Shown: positions 36,480-43,645 of the stretch, one piece after another
Layout of the letters: every line of letters starts with the position of its first letter
How positions within the stretch are numbered: position 1 is the first letter of the stretch
Source: Desulfovibrio oxyclinae DSM 11498
GTDB lineage: Bacteria; Desulfobacterota; Desulfovibrionia; Desulfovibrionales; Desulfovibrionaceae
Assembly: GCF_000375485.1 (NCBI RefSeq)
Contig: NZ_AQXE01000008.1
Span: 138,686 to 189,719, forward strand
Reading direction: 5' to 3'
Length of the DNA: 51,034 nucleotides
Position numbers and translations under genes: made by a program
The notes under the pieces: generated by a model
The model's input: the letters and a program-made list of their open reading frames with translations, nothing else
What the model was told of the DNA's origin: nothing
The model's database searches: none

Positions 36480-37589
36480 ATGGGCAGAGACTCGACACGT
36501 TTTCCAGGTGTGTACAAGCGCGTGAGTAAGCGCCGGCGGCATCAGGGCAAGCCTGATGTTTGCTTCGACATAACGTACAAGGATTTGCGCGGCAAGAAGG
36601 TCTGGGAGAAAGTCGGATATCTCTCCGAGGGCTACACTGCCGCCAAGGCCAGCCAGATTCGAGCCGAGCGCCTGCAGAAGCAACGTCACGGTGACCTGAT
36701 GGCCACCCGAAAGAACATCACCTTCGGCGAGGCCTGGGACATGTTTGATCAACGCCACATTGCCACGCTTGCCGACCCTGACTCCGAGCGCATGCGCTAC
36801 GAAACCCACCTGAAGGACAAACTGGCCCACCTGAGGCTCGACAGGATCGGCACGCTTGATGTGGAGGACCTGAAGGCCGACCTTCTCGTCAAACTTGCCC
36901 CGAGTACCGCCAAAAAGGTTATTGGCCTCGTGGGGTCGCTTTATCGCAAGATGAGCGAATGGGACGTGTGGCACGGTCGCAGCCCCACCAGAGGCATCAA
37001 GTTTCCCAAGGCGGACGTTCAACGGGTGCGCTTTCTTACCAACGGGGAGGCGCGCCAGCTCATGGAAGGGTTGAGGCTTCGCAGCGATCAGGTCTGGCGC
37101 ATGGCCATGGTCAGTCTGCACACTGGCTTTCGTGCATCGGAGATATTTCGGCTGCGCGGTGAACATATTGATCTGGAGGCGGCCATGATCCGAGCCGAAG
37201 ACACCAAAAACGGCGAGAGCCGCACCGTCCACATGACTCCCACCCTCATGAATGAAGTGTTCGGGACCATGCCCACCACCCCCATGGGACACCTCGTGTT
37301 TCCGAGCCGGACCGGGAAGCAGATCACGGCCATCAGCGACACCTACGAGCGTACGGTTGAAGCTCTGAAACTGAATAAAGGGATTGATGACAATCGCTAT
37401 AAAGTCGTGTTCCACACGCTCCGGCACACGTTCGCGAGCTGGCTGGCCAGCGATGGTATCCCGCTCTACGTTATCAGTCAGTTGTTGGGCCATAAAAGTC
37501 TCAGCCAGACCCAACGGTATGCCCACCTGTGCCCGGACGTGCGGCAGCAGGCGGTGTCCTACATCGATAAGCGCTTTACAAATTCTTGA
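36480..37589 (+). CDS. int: Tyrosine-recombinase integrase
   Basis: 369 residues. The N-terminal arm-binding-like region (FPGVYKRVSKRRRHQGKPDVCFDITYKDLRGKKVWEKVG) is followed by a SAM-like core-binding domain (about 80-165) and the catalytic domain with R218 (HTGFRASEIFRLR), K243, H312 and R315 (HTLRHTFASWL), H338 (LGHKS) and nucleophile Y347 (QRYAH). All catalytic residues are present. Its neighbour, the tRNA-Arg 3' fragment, is the evident target. The gene is convergent with the long leftward operon and overlaps its last gene by 14 nt. Confidence 0.96.
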   Translation: MGRDSTRFPGVYKRVSKRRRHQGKPDVCFDITYKDLRGKKVWEKVGYLSEGYTAAKASQIRAERLQKQRHGDLMATRKNITFGEAWDMFDQRHIATLADPDSERMRYETHLKDKLAHLRLDRIGTLDVEDLKADLLVKLAPSTAKKVIGLVGSLYRKMSEWDVWHGRSPTRGIKFPKADVQRVRFLTNGEARQLMEGLRLRSDQVWRMAMVSLHTGFRASEIFRLRGEHIDLEAAMIRAEDTKNGESRTVHMTPTLMNEVFGTMPTTPMGHLVFPSRTGKQITAISDTYERTVEALKLNKGIDDNRYKVVFHTLRHTFASWLASDGIPLYVISQLLGHKSLSQTQRYAHLCPDVRQQAVSYIDKRFTNS

Positions 37590-37941
37590 CACGGTTCGCC
37601 TCCGTCCACTTCTCTAAATCCTTCACGGGGTAGAGGACCTTTCCCCCATGTTTGACCACGTCCGGGCCACGGCCCGCGCTGCGCCAGTTGCTCAGGGTCT
37701 TGGCCGGGACGCCTATGAGCTCCGCCGCTTCTGTCGGCGTCAGCATGATCTTGCGCCGCATCTCTTCAAGCCGGGCGGCCCGGCCGAAGGCCTGGCTCAC
37801 TCCCATAGCGACGGCGCGCGAGAATAGCTCCTGCAACTCCGTCAACTGACCCTGCGACAGCTCGGGCTGAATCTGTTCCATCAATCGGGAAAGGGCCGTA
37901 GCCGGCCCGTCCTGAATCACCATCTGTTCGTTCGTATTCAT
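37576..37941 (-). CDS. HTH_17/excisionase-type DNA-binding protein
   Basis: 121 residues. The C-terminal half is a MerR-like winged helix of the HTH_17/Xis class: LTPTEAAELIGVPAKTLSNWRSAGRGPDVVKHGGKVLYPVKDLEKWTEAN. The N-terminal half is helical (QPELSQGQLTELQELFSRAVAMG) and might dimerise. Its position beside int makes it the best excisionase candidate. It is the last gene of the leftward operon, starting in an ATGA overlap with the methylase stop, and its 3' end overlaps int. Confidence 0.8.
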   Translation of the reverse strand: MNTNEQMVIQDGPATALSRLMEQIQPELSQGQLTELQELFSRAVAMGVSQAFGRAARLEEMRRKIMLTPTEAAELIGVPAKTLSNWRSAGRGPDVVKHGGKVLYPVKDLEKWTEANRVKNL

Positions 37942-38729
37942 GTCATCCCCCTGAACATGGGCATGTCTGCGTAAGCGGGCTTGGGAGGCATGGCCACTTC
38001 CGGCTCCTCGGCACCGCGTTCTTCCTCTTTGGCCCGCTCCTGCTCAAGTCCCATGCGGACCGGGCCTTCCATCCATTCCGTCGCTTCTTCGATCGTCATG
38101 CGCACCAATCTGGGCGGCATGAGCGGAGTACGGACGATCTTCCAGCCGGCCCACGTCAGGAGCCGGAGACTATCGCCGTGGACCACCACCCCGGGCAGGT
38201 CGCGCAGGGTGAGGTTGATCGCGGTCATGGCACAGCAGGTAAACGAGATGTCCACGCCCATGAACAGGCTCTTGCGGACGTCGTGACCTGCGTGGCGCAT
38301 GGCCAGACCGGCGGCGACGAGCTGCCCCCCTGCGCCGCATGCGCAGTCAAGACACCGCTCGCCTTCCGCTGGTGTGACCATCTCCGCCATCATGGAGCTG
38401 ACCGACCACGGCGTAAAAAATTGCCCCGTGTACTTGTCGCTTGCGTACTCCATGAAGAGGTCGCCAAGGAGTTCGCTGCTGCTGGCCTCCATGGCCTGCA
38501 CGAGACAGGCGAACGCGGCCGCGAACCGATCCGCCGGTCGCATGCCGTCGATGCGTACGGCGTTGTCGTACCGGCCCATGATTTCAAGATAGCTCTCGTC
38601 GTCGCGTTGCAGGGCGTAGAAGCACAGCGCCACCCAGTCCTCGAACACCCGCGCCGGGCCATGACCATGCGAGCGCATGGCCTCCAGATGTCGCCGCAGC
38701 TCGTCCATGTTCTTCTTGGCTCGTTTCAT
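37938..38729 (-). CDS. N6-adenine methylase-like protein without visible NPPY motif
   Basis: 263 residues of the HsdM/N6-MTase fold. A helical N-terminus resembling phage-type enzymes is followed by GQFFTP at 102-107 (motif X), DCACGAGG at 128-135 (SAM-binding motif I, usually DPACGSGG), GVDIS near 160 and HGDSL at 184-188. The catalytic [DN]PP[YF] motif expected soon after is absent; the sequence reads RTPLMPPRLVRM instead. It may bind SAM and DNA without methylating, or have lost activity. The C-terminus is a charged tail. It lies in ATGA overlap with both neighbours. Confidence 0.8.
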   Translation of the reverse strand: MKRAKKNMDELRRHLEAMRSHGHGPARVFEDWVALCFYALQRDDESYLEIMGRYDNAVRIDGMRPADRFAAAFACLVQAMEASSSELLGDLFMEYASDKYTGQFFTPWSVSSMMAEMVTPAEGERCLDCACGAGGQLVAAGLAMRHAGHDVRKSLFMGVDISFTCCAMTAINLTLRDLPGVVVHGDSLRLLTWAGWKIVRTPLMPPRLVRMTIEEATEWMEGPVRMGLEQERAKEEERGAEEPEVAMPPKPAYADMPMFRGMT

Positions 38730-38923
38730 CTGTCTTCTCCCTCCTCTTGCCGGGCCGGGCAGTAGGTGACACGCACCCGTTGCCCGGTCTCCCGGACGTG
38801 GAACACCTCGTGCTCTTCAAACAAAGTCCGTTCCAAATTCCATCCCATTCGAGGGCACCTGGCAGTGAACAGCAGTGCCGAATAGGTCCATTCGGGCTGG
38901 TGAATGCAGCCTGCGCAGATCAC
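38726..38923 (-). CDS. Small Cys-containing phage protein
   Basis: 65 residues from a GTG at 38923 (AGGGAG upstream; the GTGA overlaps the preceding stop). Cysteines in VICAGCIHQP, ARCPRMG and VTYCPARQ suggest a metal-binding fold. Function unknown. A longer frame upstream is ruled out because it would cover the preceding gene entirely. Confidence 0.65.
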   Translation of the reverse strand: MICAGCIHQPEWTYSALLFTARCPRMGWNLERTLFEEHEVFHVRETGQRVRVTYCPARQEEGEDR

Positions 38924-39144
38924 GGCGTTTTCTCCCTGCGCTTTGCCCGGATGCTTCGGGCCAGCTCGCTGGGCGTAATGCGCCGCCCGCTGTCCTTGTC
39001 GATCATGATTTCCCCGCTGCCGATAACGCCGTCGCCGTGAAGGCCACCATGGCCGGCCCCACCGCAGAACGTGCAGTTCCTGCCGCTGTCCAGCACGCCG
39101 TATCCATGACATTTCGGACATTCGCGAAAGAGAATCTTATTCAT
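38920..39144 (-). CDS. DnaJ-like zinc-ribbon small protein
   Basis: 74 residues from the ATG at 39144. The pattern ECPKCHGYGVLDSGRNCTFCGGAGHGG is a CxxCxGxG repeat pair like half of the DnaJ zinc finger. The C-terminus is basic (SELARSIRAKRREKTP). It overlaps both neighbours by a few bases. Such small ribbons are frequent in phage early operons; function unknown. Confidence 0.7.
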   Translation of the reverse strand: MNKILFRECPKCHGYGVLDSGRNCTFCGGAGHGGLHGDGVIGSGEIMIDKDSGRRITPSELARSIRAKRREKTP

Positions 39145-39595
39145 CGTCGCCCTGCCTACGGACGATCTCCCCGTTCTCGCCCCGCCGATAGGCCCTGCTA
39201 AGGATTCCCCAATCGTGTTCGGGAAGGTGGAGCGCTTCGAGGGCATCCCATCCAGCGGGGAAATCCATCCAAAGCTCGTCCGGCGTCACATGCCACTTCT
39301 GTGAGGTCACAAACGCCGCGCAGAATGCATAGCCGCGATCGAACTCCTGTTCGGGACTCAATCTCTCCAGACGCCTGGCCATCCGGCCGCAAAGATCAGC
39401 GGGCGCGATTTCTTCCACGTTCACGTCATCGGCGGCACACTTGGGACAGCCTTGAGCATAGGCGTAGTCCTCGTCCGGGATGATCTGGCCGCAACAGCCG
39501 CAGAGCCAAAAGAAGCCCTGTTGCTCGGCCGTGCGCAACAGGCCGATAACCGCGTCGAGCTCCTGCTTCATAGTGGTAGGGGGATTGCCGATCAT
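39137..39595 (-). CDS. Zinc-ribbon phage protein of unknown function
   Basis: 152 residues from the ATG at 39595, in ATGA overlap with the end of the ThiF gene. The N-terminal ribbon is CGCCGQIIPDEDYAYAQGCPKC. The rest is an aromatic, acidic helical region (YAFCAAFVTSQKWHVTPDELWMDFPAGWDALEAL). Not recognised beyond the ribbon. Confidence 0.7.
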   Translation of the reverse strand: MIGNPPTTMKQELDAVIGLLRTAEQQGFFWLCGCCGQIIPDEDYAYAQGCPKCAADDVNVEEIAPADLCGRMARRLERLSPEQEFDRGYAFCAAFVTSQKWHVTPDELWMDFPAGWDALEALHLPEHDWGILSRAYRRGENGEIVRRQGDDE

Positions 39596-40698
39596 GCGTT
39601 TTCTCCTTGGTAGTTGCCGGTTTCCAGAACCTCGCCCAGATGCAGGCCGTAGGCGGGCTCTCCGTTCCATTCGGTCTCTTCCAGACCGCCGAAGGCCACT
39701 CGCATCCACGGGCGGTCCTTGCCGTAGCCGTTGACGAAACGGATTTCGTCGAAATGTTTGCCTTCAAGGCGCTTGCGCCAGTAGTCGGTCCGGGCGCGGA
39801 ACTCGACCCGCTTGCGGCCGCTGGCGATCTCGTCGAACCACTGCCGCTTGAGGCGTAGATGCAGGACGCTCCGCCACTCCTGCGGAAGCTTCCACCCACA
39901 CCGTCGCCAGTAGTTCGGGTCGACGGGCATGGGGCGAACTTCCTTGGTCCGCAGGTTCAGAAACAGGCCGTGATGGTCCAGACCCTTGTTCCGGATACAG
40001 TCCCACAGGAGGCCGACGCCGAGCACCGCGAGCGTGGTGTTGATGAAGAGGTCCTGGCGGCGAAGTGCCTCGGCCATGGAGCAGCTCGGGCCGTCGTCCG
40101 GATCGTCCTGCCCTGCGCTGGGCAGCAGGTCGAGCACCGTGGGCAGCGCCCTGACCGTTTCCGGAAGACCCCTGTCCGAGAGGCTACCGAACGAGCAGGT
40201 CCGCTGCGTGGCCGGGGCCGTGCCGAGAACGGCCTGACCGAAATCCCTGCCGTTCCCGAAATCGAGCCAGAGTGAGAACACTTCATCCGTGACCATCTGG
40301 CCGAGGCCGACGCGGGCCGCTCCCGAGTCCACGCATGAAACGAGAACGCGGTTGCGCTGCCCGTACATTCGGAGCTTCTGCTCGTGGTCCGGGCATACCC
40401 GGATGGGCTTGCTCTCCCAGTCGAGCCCGAAGTCGCGGTTGATGCGGGTGACCAGCACGGCAGCCTTGTTGTAGCCGACGTCGGGCGGGTAGAAGAGTTG
40501 CCGCCCGAGATTGGCCTCGGACACCCGGTCCGGGTCACATGCAGTCACAAACAGTCCCGGGTGTTCCAGTTGGCGCAAAGCCGCGTCCATGCGGGCCAGT
40601 TCCCGCAGAACTGCGCTGCCGGTGCCTCCGCAACCAGCCAATACGATATGGACCCGGTGTTCCAGTTGCTCAGAAAGTCTCAAGTAGTTCCAATGCAT
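39592..40698 (-). CDS. PRTRC-system ThiF (E1-like) protein fused to an ASCH domain
   Basis: 368 residues. The E1-like part (about 15-262) has the nucleotide loop GCGGTG at 22-27, CDPDRVSEANLGRQLF at 54-69, SCVDSG at 121-126 and the PRTRC-ThiF block PSCSMAEALRRQDLFIN at 204-220, where C206 is a candidate catalytic cysteine. The C-terminal 90 residues (about 277-360: LRLKRQWFDEIASGRKRVEFR, DYWRKRLEGKHFDEIRFVNGYGK) match phage-type ASCH domains, an RNA/nucleotide-binding PUA-like fold. PRTRC ThiF proteins are, as I recall, about 250 residues, so this is an added domain. The ATG shares one base with the protein B stop (TGATG). Confidence 0.85.
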   Translation of the reverse strand: MHWNYLRLSEQLEHRVHIVLAGCGGTGSAVLRELARMDAALRQLEHPGLFVTACDPDRVSEANLGRQLFYPPDVGYNKAAVLVTRINRDFGLDWESKPIRVCPDHEQKLRMYGQRNRVLVSCVDSGAARVGLGQMVTDEVFSLWLDFGNGRDFGQAVLGTAPATQRTCSFGSLSDRGLPETVRALPTVLDLLPSAGQDDPDDGPSCSMAEALRRQDLFINTTLAVLGVGLLWDCIRNKGLDHHGLFLNLRTKEVRPMPVDPNYWRRCGWKLPQEWRSVLHLRLKRQWFDEIASGRKRVEFRARTDYWRKRLEGKHFDEIRFVNGYGKDRPWMRVAFGGLEETEWNGEPAYGLHLGEVLETGNYQGENA

Positions 40699-41471
40699 CA
40701 GAATCCGTGCTCCCTCAGCAGGTCGGCAACAGTTGCGCCGGGCTTGAAGCGCACAAGCTGTTTTTCCGGGAAGGGCTTGCCGCTCTGGACAAGCCGCTCC
40801 CATAGCTCCACAACGTCTCCGCTGCGGATCAGTTTGTGATTGCCGGTGAAGTTGTGGTTGAAGGTGGACTGGAAAAAGGCGTCCTCTGCCTTTCCCATGC
40901 GCTCGGAAGCGAGTCCTTCCTTGGGCACCCGCGCCGACCCCATGCAAATATGGCCGTCCGAGTAACCGTTCAGAAGCGGCAAGCGAAAGACCCCGCTACG
41001 CTCGGAAGGGCGGTCCGTCCCGCTTTTCAGCGCAAAAGCATAGAGGTTCGTGTTCTTGAGCATGAAAAGCGTGGCGGGGTAACTGGCCATGCCTCGTACC
41101 TGTTTGCCCTGGTACTCAATGAATACGCTCTGTGGCCCTGCCGGGCGATACCACGCAAGGTCACCGTCGGCCCGGGTGGAGAGAGTGGTATCCGGCAACA
41201 ACCCGAGCCCGTCGAACACCAGATGCCCCTCGGCAAGTCCTCTCACCATGTCGCGCAAAAACGCCATGCTCATGGGCTTTCCCGCACCGAGTTCGATGCC
41301 GTCAGGGCCTTCGGTGGCCGGGAACGTCTCGACGTAGTAGTCCTCGGTTCTGTTGCTGTGGTCGAGGCCGTAGGACGAAAAGAGAGCGTCTCTTCGCTCG
41401 CCGTCACGGCCGTACACCACAAGCACGGCCTTGGCCTGGAAGTCGTTCATGGGAATCGCGATCTCACTCAT
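40698..41471 (-). CDS. PRTRC-system protein B (E2-like)
   Basis: 257 residues matching the PRTRC protein B family, which comparative genomics assigns to the prokaryotic E2-like (ubiquitin-conjugating-like) fold. A single cysteine occurs in the whole protein, in NGYSDGHICMGSARVP, the place expected for a thioester-forming residue. Other blocks are WYRPAGPQSVFIEYQGKQVRGMASYPATLFM and FQSTFNHNFTGNH. It overlaps F upstream and ThiF downstream, so E2-like and E1-like partners are made together. Confidence 0.85.
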   Translation of the reverse strand: MSEIAIPMNDFQAKAVLVVYGRDGERRDALFSSYGLDHSNRTEDYYVETFPATEGPDGIELGAGKPMSMAFLRDMVRGLAEGHLVFDGLGLLPDTTLSTRADGDLAWYRPAGPQSVFIEYQGKQVRGMASYPATLFMLKNTNLYAFALKSGTDRPSERSGVFRLPLLNGYSDGHICMGSARVPKEGLASERMGKAEDAFFQSTFNHNFTGNHKLIRSGDVVELWERLVQSGKPFPEKQLVRFKPGATVADLLREHGF

Positions 41472-42633
41472 GCTTGGATACCTCGCTGGTCATGAGACGT
41501 TGGAGTTCGTCAAACGAGTCCGAAAGGAGTTCAAAACCTCGCTCGCTCCGGCGCCGGCGGCGCGCGAAGCTGCTAAAGGAAAATTCGGATAATGCTGTGA
41601 ACCGGGCAGAGAAAAGCGGGGGGACAAAGCCCTGCTGATATTCGGCATCAAGGTACATTTCGGCCATGGCCGTGAAGTGGCCCTCCCAGAGAACCCCCAC
41701 GCAGTCGAGGAAGACCAGTCCCTCGCAGCCGTAGTAGGTGTCGAAGACGTCCCGGTCGAAATAGTGCTGGAGATTGCCGGCACGTCTGGCACGAAGCAGT
41801 GCGCGACGTGCCCACCGGGCAAACTTCGGCGGCACAGGTCGGCTTTCGCACTGGTGAAAAATCATTTCAGCCGAAACGTCCTCGTCCGGTCGGCAACCAA
41901 ACATTTCGGGCATCCTGTCCATACGTTCTCGGATGGATTTATATTCGGCCTGCATCTCTTTTGCTTCGTCCTCGTCGCCCATGAAGTCCGCATTCTCGGC
42001 CACGCCGTCTGCGAACTGTTCTAGACGCCATTCGGACAGCATATCGATGTTCAGGATCTGGCCCATGTGGCGCAGCACTGCGGCAACGAGCCGGTATGCT
42101 TCTGGATTGACCTCGGACAGGAGACAGAGCATGTCACCGGAGACGAAGAGTCCCCACGGGGCTTCCGCCCCCTCTGCGAGTGCGTTGATGGTTAGCCGCC
42201 CGGCACTGTTCCGATCTAACGAAACCACCATGAAATCGGAGTTTGCAGCAACTTTGAATGTGCGCCAGAGGTCCACGAAGACGTCCTCGGGACGGGCGTG
42301 CTCGGGGACATTCAAGCCCTTGATGCAGCCGGTATTGCCCACCATGGCCCACAGATCACAGAGGTCGCGAACGGGGTCGGGCAGGATGCGGTCGAGCCGT
42401 CCCTGGGCCCGGGCCGCATCCTGCCACTTGAGGGAGGGAGGTATGGCAGAAACATCCGGAAGTGTTACAGGGTACCGAGCAGCCTGCGCGGTACGGGCAT
42501 GGGCGTTTCCCGCTCCGTTCCGTATCGTTGCCGCGAACCGTTGTGCTTCTCCACCAACTTGCCGAAGCCTCGGTGCAGAAGTGTGAGTTCCTGGCCTGTC
42601 GGCTCCGGATTCGGTTTGGTTTGCTGCTCGCAT
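41464..42633 (-). CDS. PRTRC-system protein F
   Basis: 389 residues. Family assignment rests on position between C and B and on sequence character (ALRHMGQILNIDMLSEWRLEQFADGVAENADF, GYGCEG-like region DTYYGCEGLVFLDCVGVLWEGHF). The ATG at 42633 follows ACGGAGG. The first 50 residues are basic and low in conservation. No catalytic motif is visible; the role in the system is unknown. The C-terminus is Arg-rich (FARRRRRSERGF). Confidence 0.75.
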   Translation of the reverse strand: MRAANQTESGADRPGTHTSAPRLRQVGGEAQRFAATIRNGAGNAHARTAQAARYPVTLPDVSAIPPSLKWQDAARAQGRLDRILPDPVRDLCDLWAMVGNTGCIKGLNVPEHARPEDVFVDLWRTFKVAANSDFMVVSLDRNSAGRLTINALAEGAEAPWGLFVSGDMLCLLSEVNPEAYRLVAAVLRHMGQILNIDMLSEWRLEQFADGVAENADFMGDEDEAKEMQAEYKSIRERMDRMPEMFGCRPDEDVSAEMIFHQCESRPVPPKFARWARRALLRARRAGNLQHYFDRDVFDTYYGCEGLVFLDCVGVLWEGHFTAMAEMYLDAEYQQGFVPPLFSARFTALSEFSFSSFARRRRRSERGFELLSDSFDELQRLMTSEVSKHE

Positions 42634-42667
42634 TGTTTCAACCTCCGTACGTACTCGCCAATGGGGA

Positions 42668-42889
42668 TCAGCCTTTCCGGCCTACGTTCACAGCGAACGT
42701 CCATACGACTTCATCCTGTTTGACGTCTGGGCCAGAGGCTACGGCGTTGGTCAATTCGGGGTAGGTGGCGGCATAGTGGCGCATAACCTGTTCCGGGAAC
42801 ATGTTCGCGTCCGGGTCGGGCAGCGTACGCTCTTCCCCACCTATTTTGCATTTGAACACTCGCGGCATGCTTTTTACTTCCACAGTCAT
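42668..42889 (-). CDS. PRTRC-system protein C (ubiquitin-like)
   Basis: 73 residues, beta-grasp (ubiquitin-like) by family. VFKCKIGGEERTLPDPDANMFPEQVMRHYAATYPELTNA is the conserved core, and the chain ends FAVNVGRKG with a C-terminal glycine. AGGAGG precedes the ATG at 42889. A protein with a terminal Gly next to E1-like and E2-like genes is the natural candidate for the conjugated modifier, but the C-terminal single Gly rather than GG needs testing. Confidence 0.85.
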   Translation of the reverse strand: MTVEVKSMPRVFKCKIGGEERTLPDPDANMFPEQVMRHYAATYPELTNAVASGPDVKQDEVVWTFAVNVGRKG

Positions 42890-42898
42890 GAAAACCTC

Positions 42899-43546
42899 CT
42901 AGAACATGGATGCCTGTTTGGCCTTGAGTCCGAGATCTGCAAGCGTCTTGCCCGTGATCTTCTCCAGCTCCTTGCCAACGGCGGATTTGTCGCCCTTGCC
43001 GTCCTTGTAAAGCGCGGTCAGGCGCTGCTCGAAGTATCCGTCGGCTTCCTTGCCGACGATCTTTTTCAGCTCGGTCGCCAGAGGACGAAGAACGGCGAGA
43101 TCTTCCACTTTGGCAAACGCGGCTTCGAGCGTTGCGGAACAGGCTTTGCCGAGCGTTTCTTTGAAAGGGTCGGAGCCGGGCAGAGCCTGACAAAGGGTCT
43201 CCACTTGAGCTTCGTCGGCTTCGCCTTGTGTGCGGTCCGGATTGCCGCCTCCAGCTTTGGCGCGTGCGGCTTTACCCTGCTGCCTGAGCTGTTCGCGAGC
43301 CTGTTCCAGCGTGGAATCGAAATCGGCCACGTCCTGTGCGAATCCTGCTAGTTCCGAGACGATAAACTCGTTCAACTCGGCGGGCGTCCCCTTCACGGTG
43401 ATCGGTTTGAGCAGGGCGTTCTTGTGGTCGCCGACCTCGGAAAAACGAGGCAGGACGGACACGGTCAAGCGCTCCCCATCCGCGCGGCTCACACTGATGG
43501 CCAGCGTGCCGCCCTGTGGAACAAGTGCGTCGAAAACTTCAAACAT
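42899..43546 (-). CDS. PRTRC-system protein E
   Basis: 215 residues: MFEVFDALVPQGGTLAISVSRADGERLTVSVLPRF, then the family phrase KGTPAELNEFIVSELAGF, a Gln/Arg coiled segment (TLEQAREQLRQQGKAARAKAGGG) and a helical C-terminal half. Function unknown. It is the first gene of the PRTRC operon, with GGAGG at its start and a possible promoter at 43592-43619. Confidence 0.85.
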   Translation of the reverse strand: MFEVFDALVPQGGTLAISVSRADGERLTVSVLPRFSEVGDHKNALLKPITVKGTPAELNEFIVSELAGFAQDVADFDSTLEQAREQLRQQGKAARAKAGGGNPDRTQGEADEAQVETLCQALPGSDPFKETLGKACSATLEAAFAKVEDLAVLRPLATELKKIVGKEADGYFEQRLTALYKDGKGDKSAVGKELEKITGKTLADLGLKAKQASMF

Positions 43547-43591
43547 GCGTACCTCCGTGCTGTGTCTGTTTGATTTTGTAACTATTCGTAA

Positions 43592-43619
43592 ATACTAGCA
43601 TTTTGACCCATTGGCGCAA
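43592..43619 (-). promoter_or_regulatory. Possible promoter of the PRTRC operon
   Basis: On the minus strand TTGCGC (43619-43614), a 16-bp spacer and TAGTAT (43597-43592), in an AT-rich 99-nt gap between the clamp stop and protein E. Confidence 0.35.
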
Positions 43620-43645
43620 GGGTGAGACGCAAGAAATCCGGGCGG

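Noticed and set aside
36138..37592. A 484-residue leftward frame across the integrase
   Set aside because: Antisense to the integrase, which has all catalytic residues, and it crosses the tRNA fragment.
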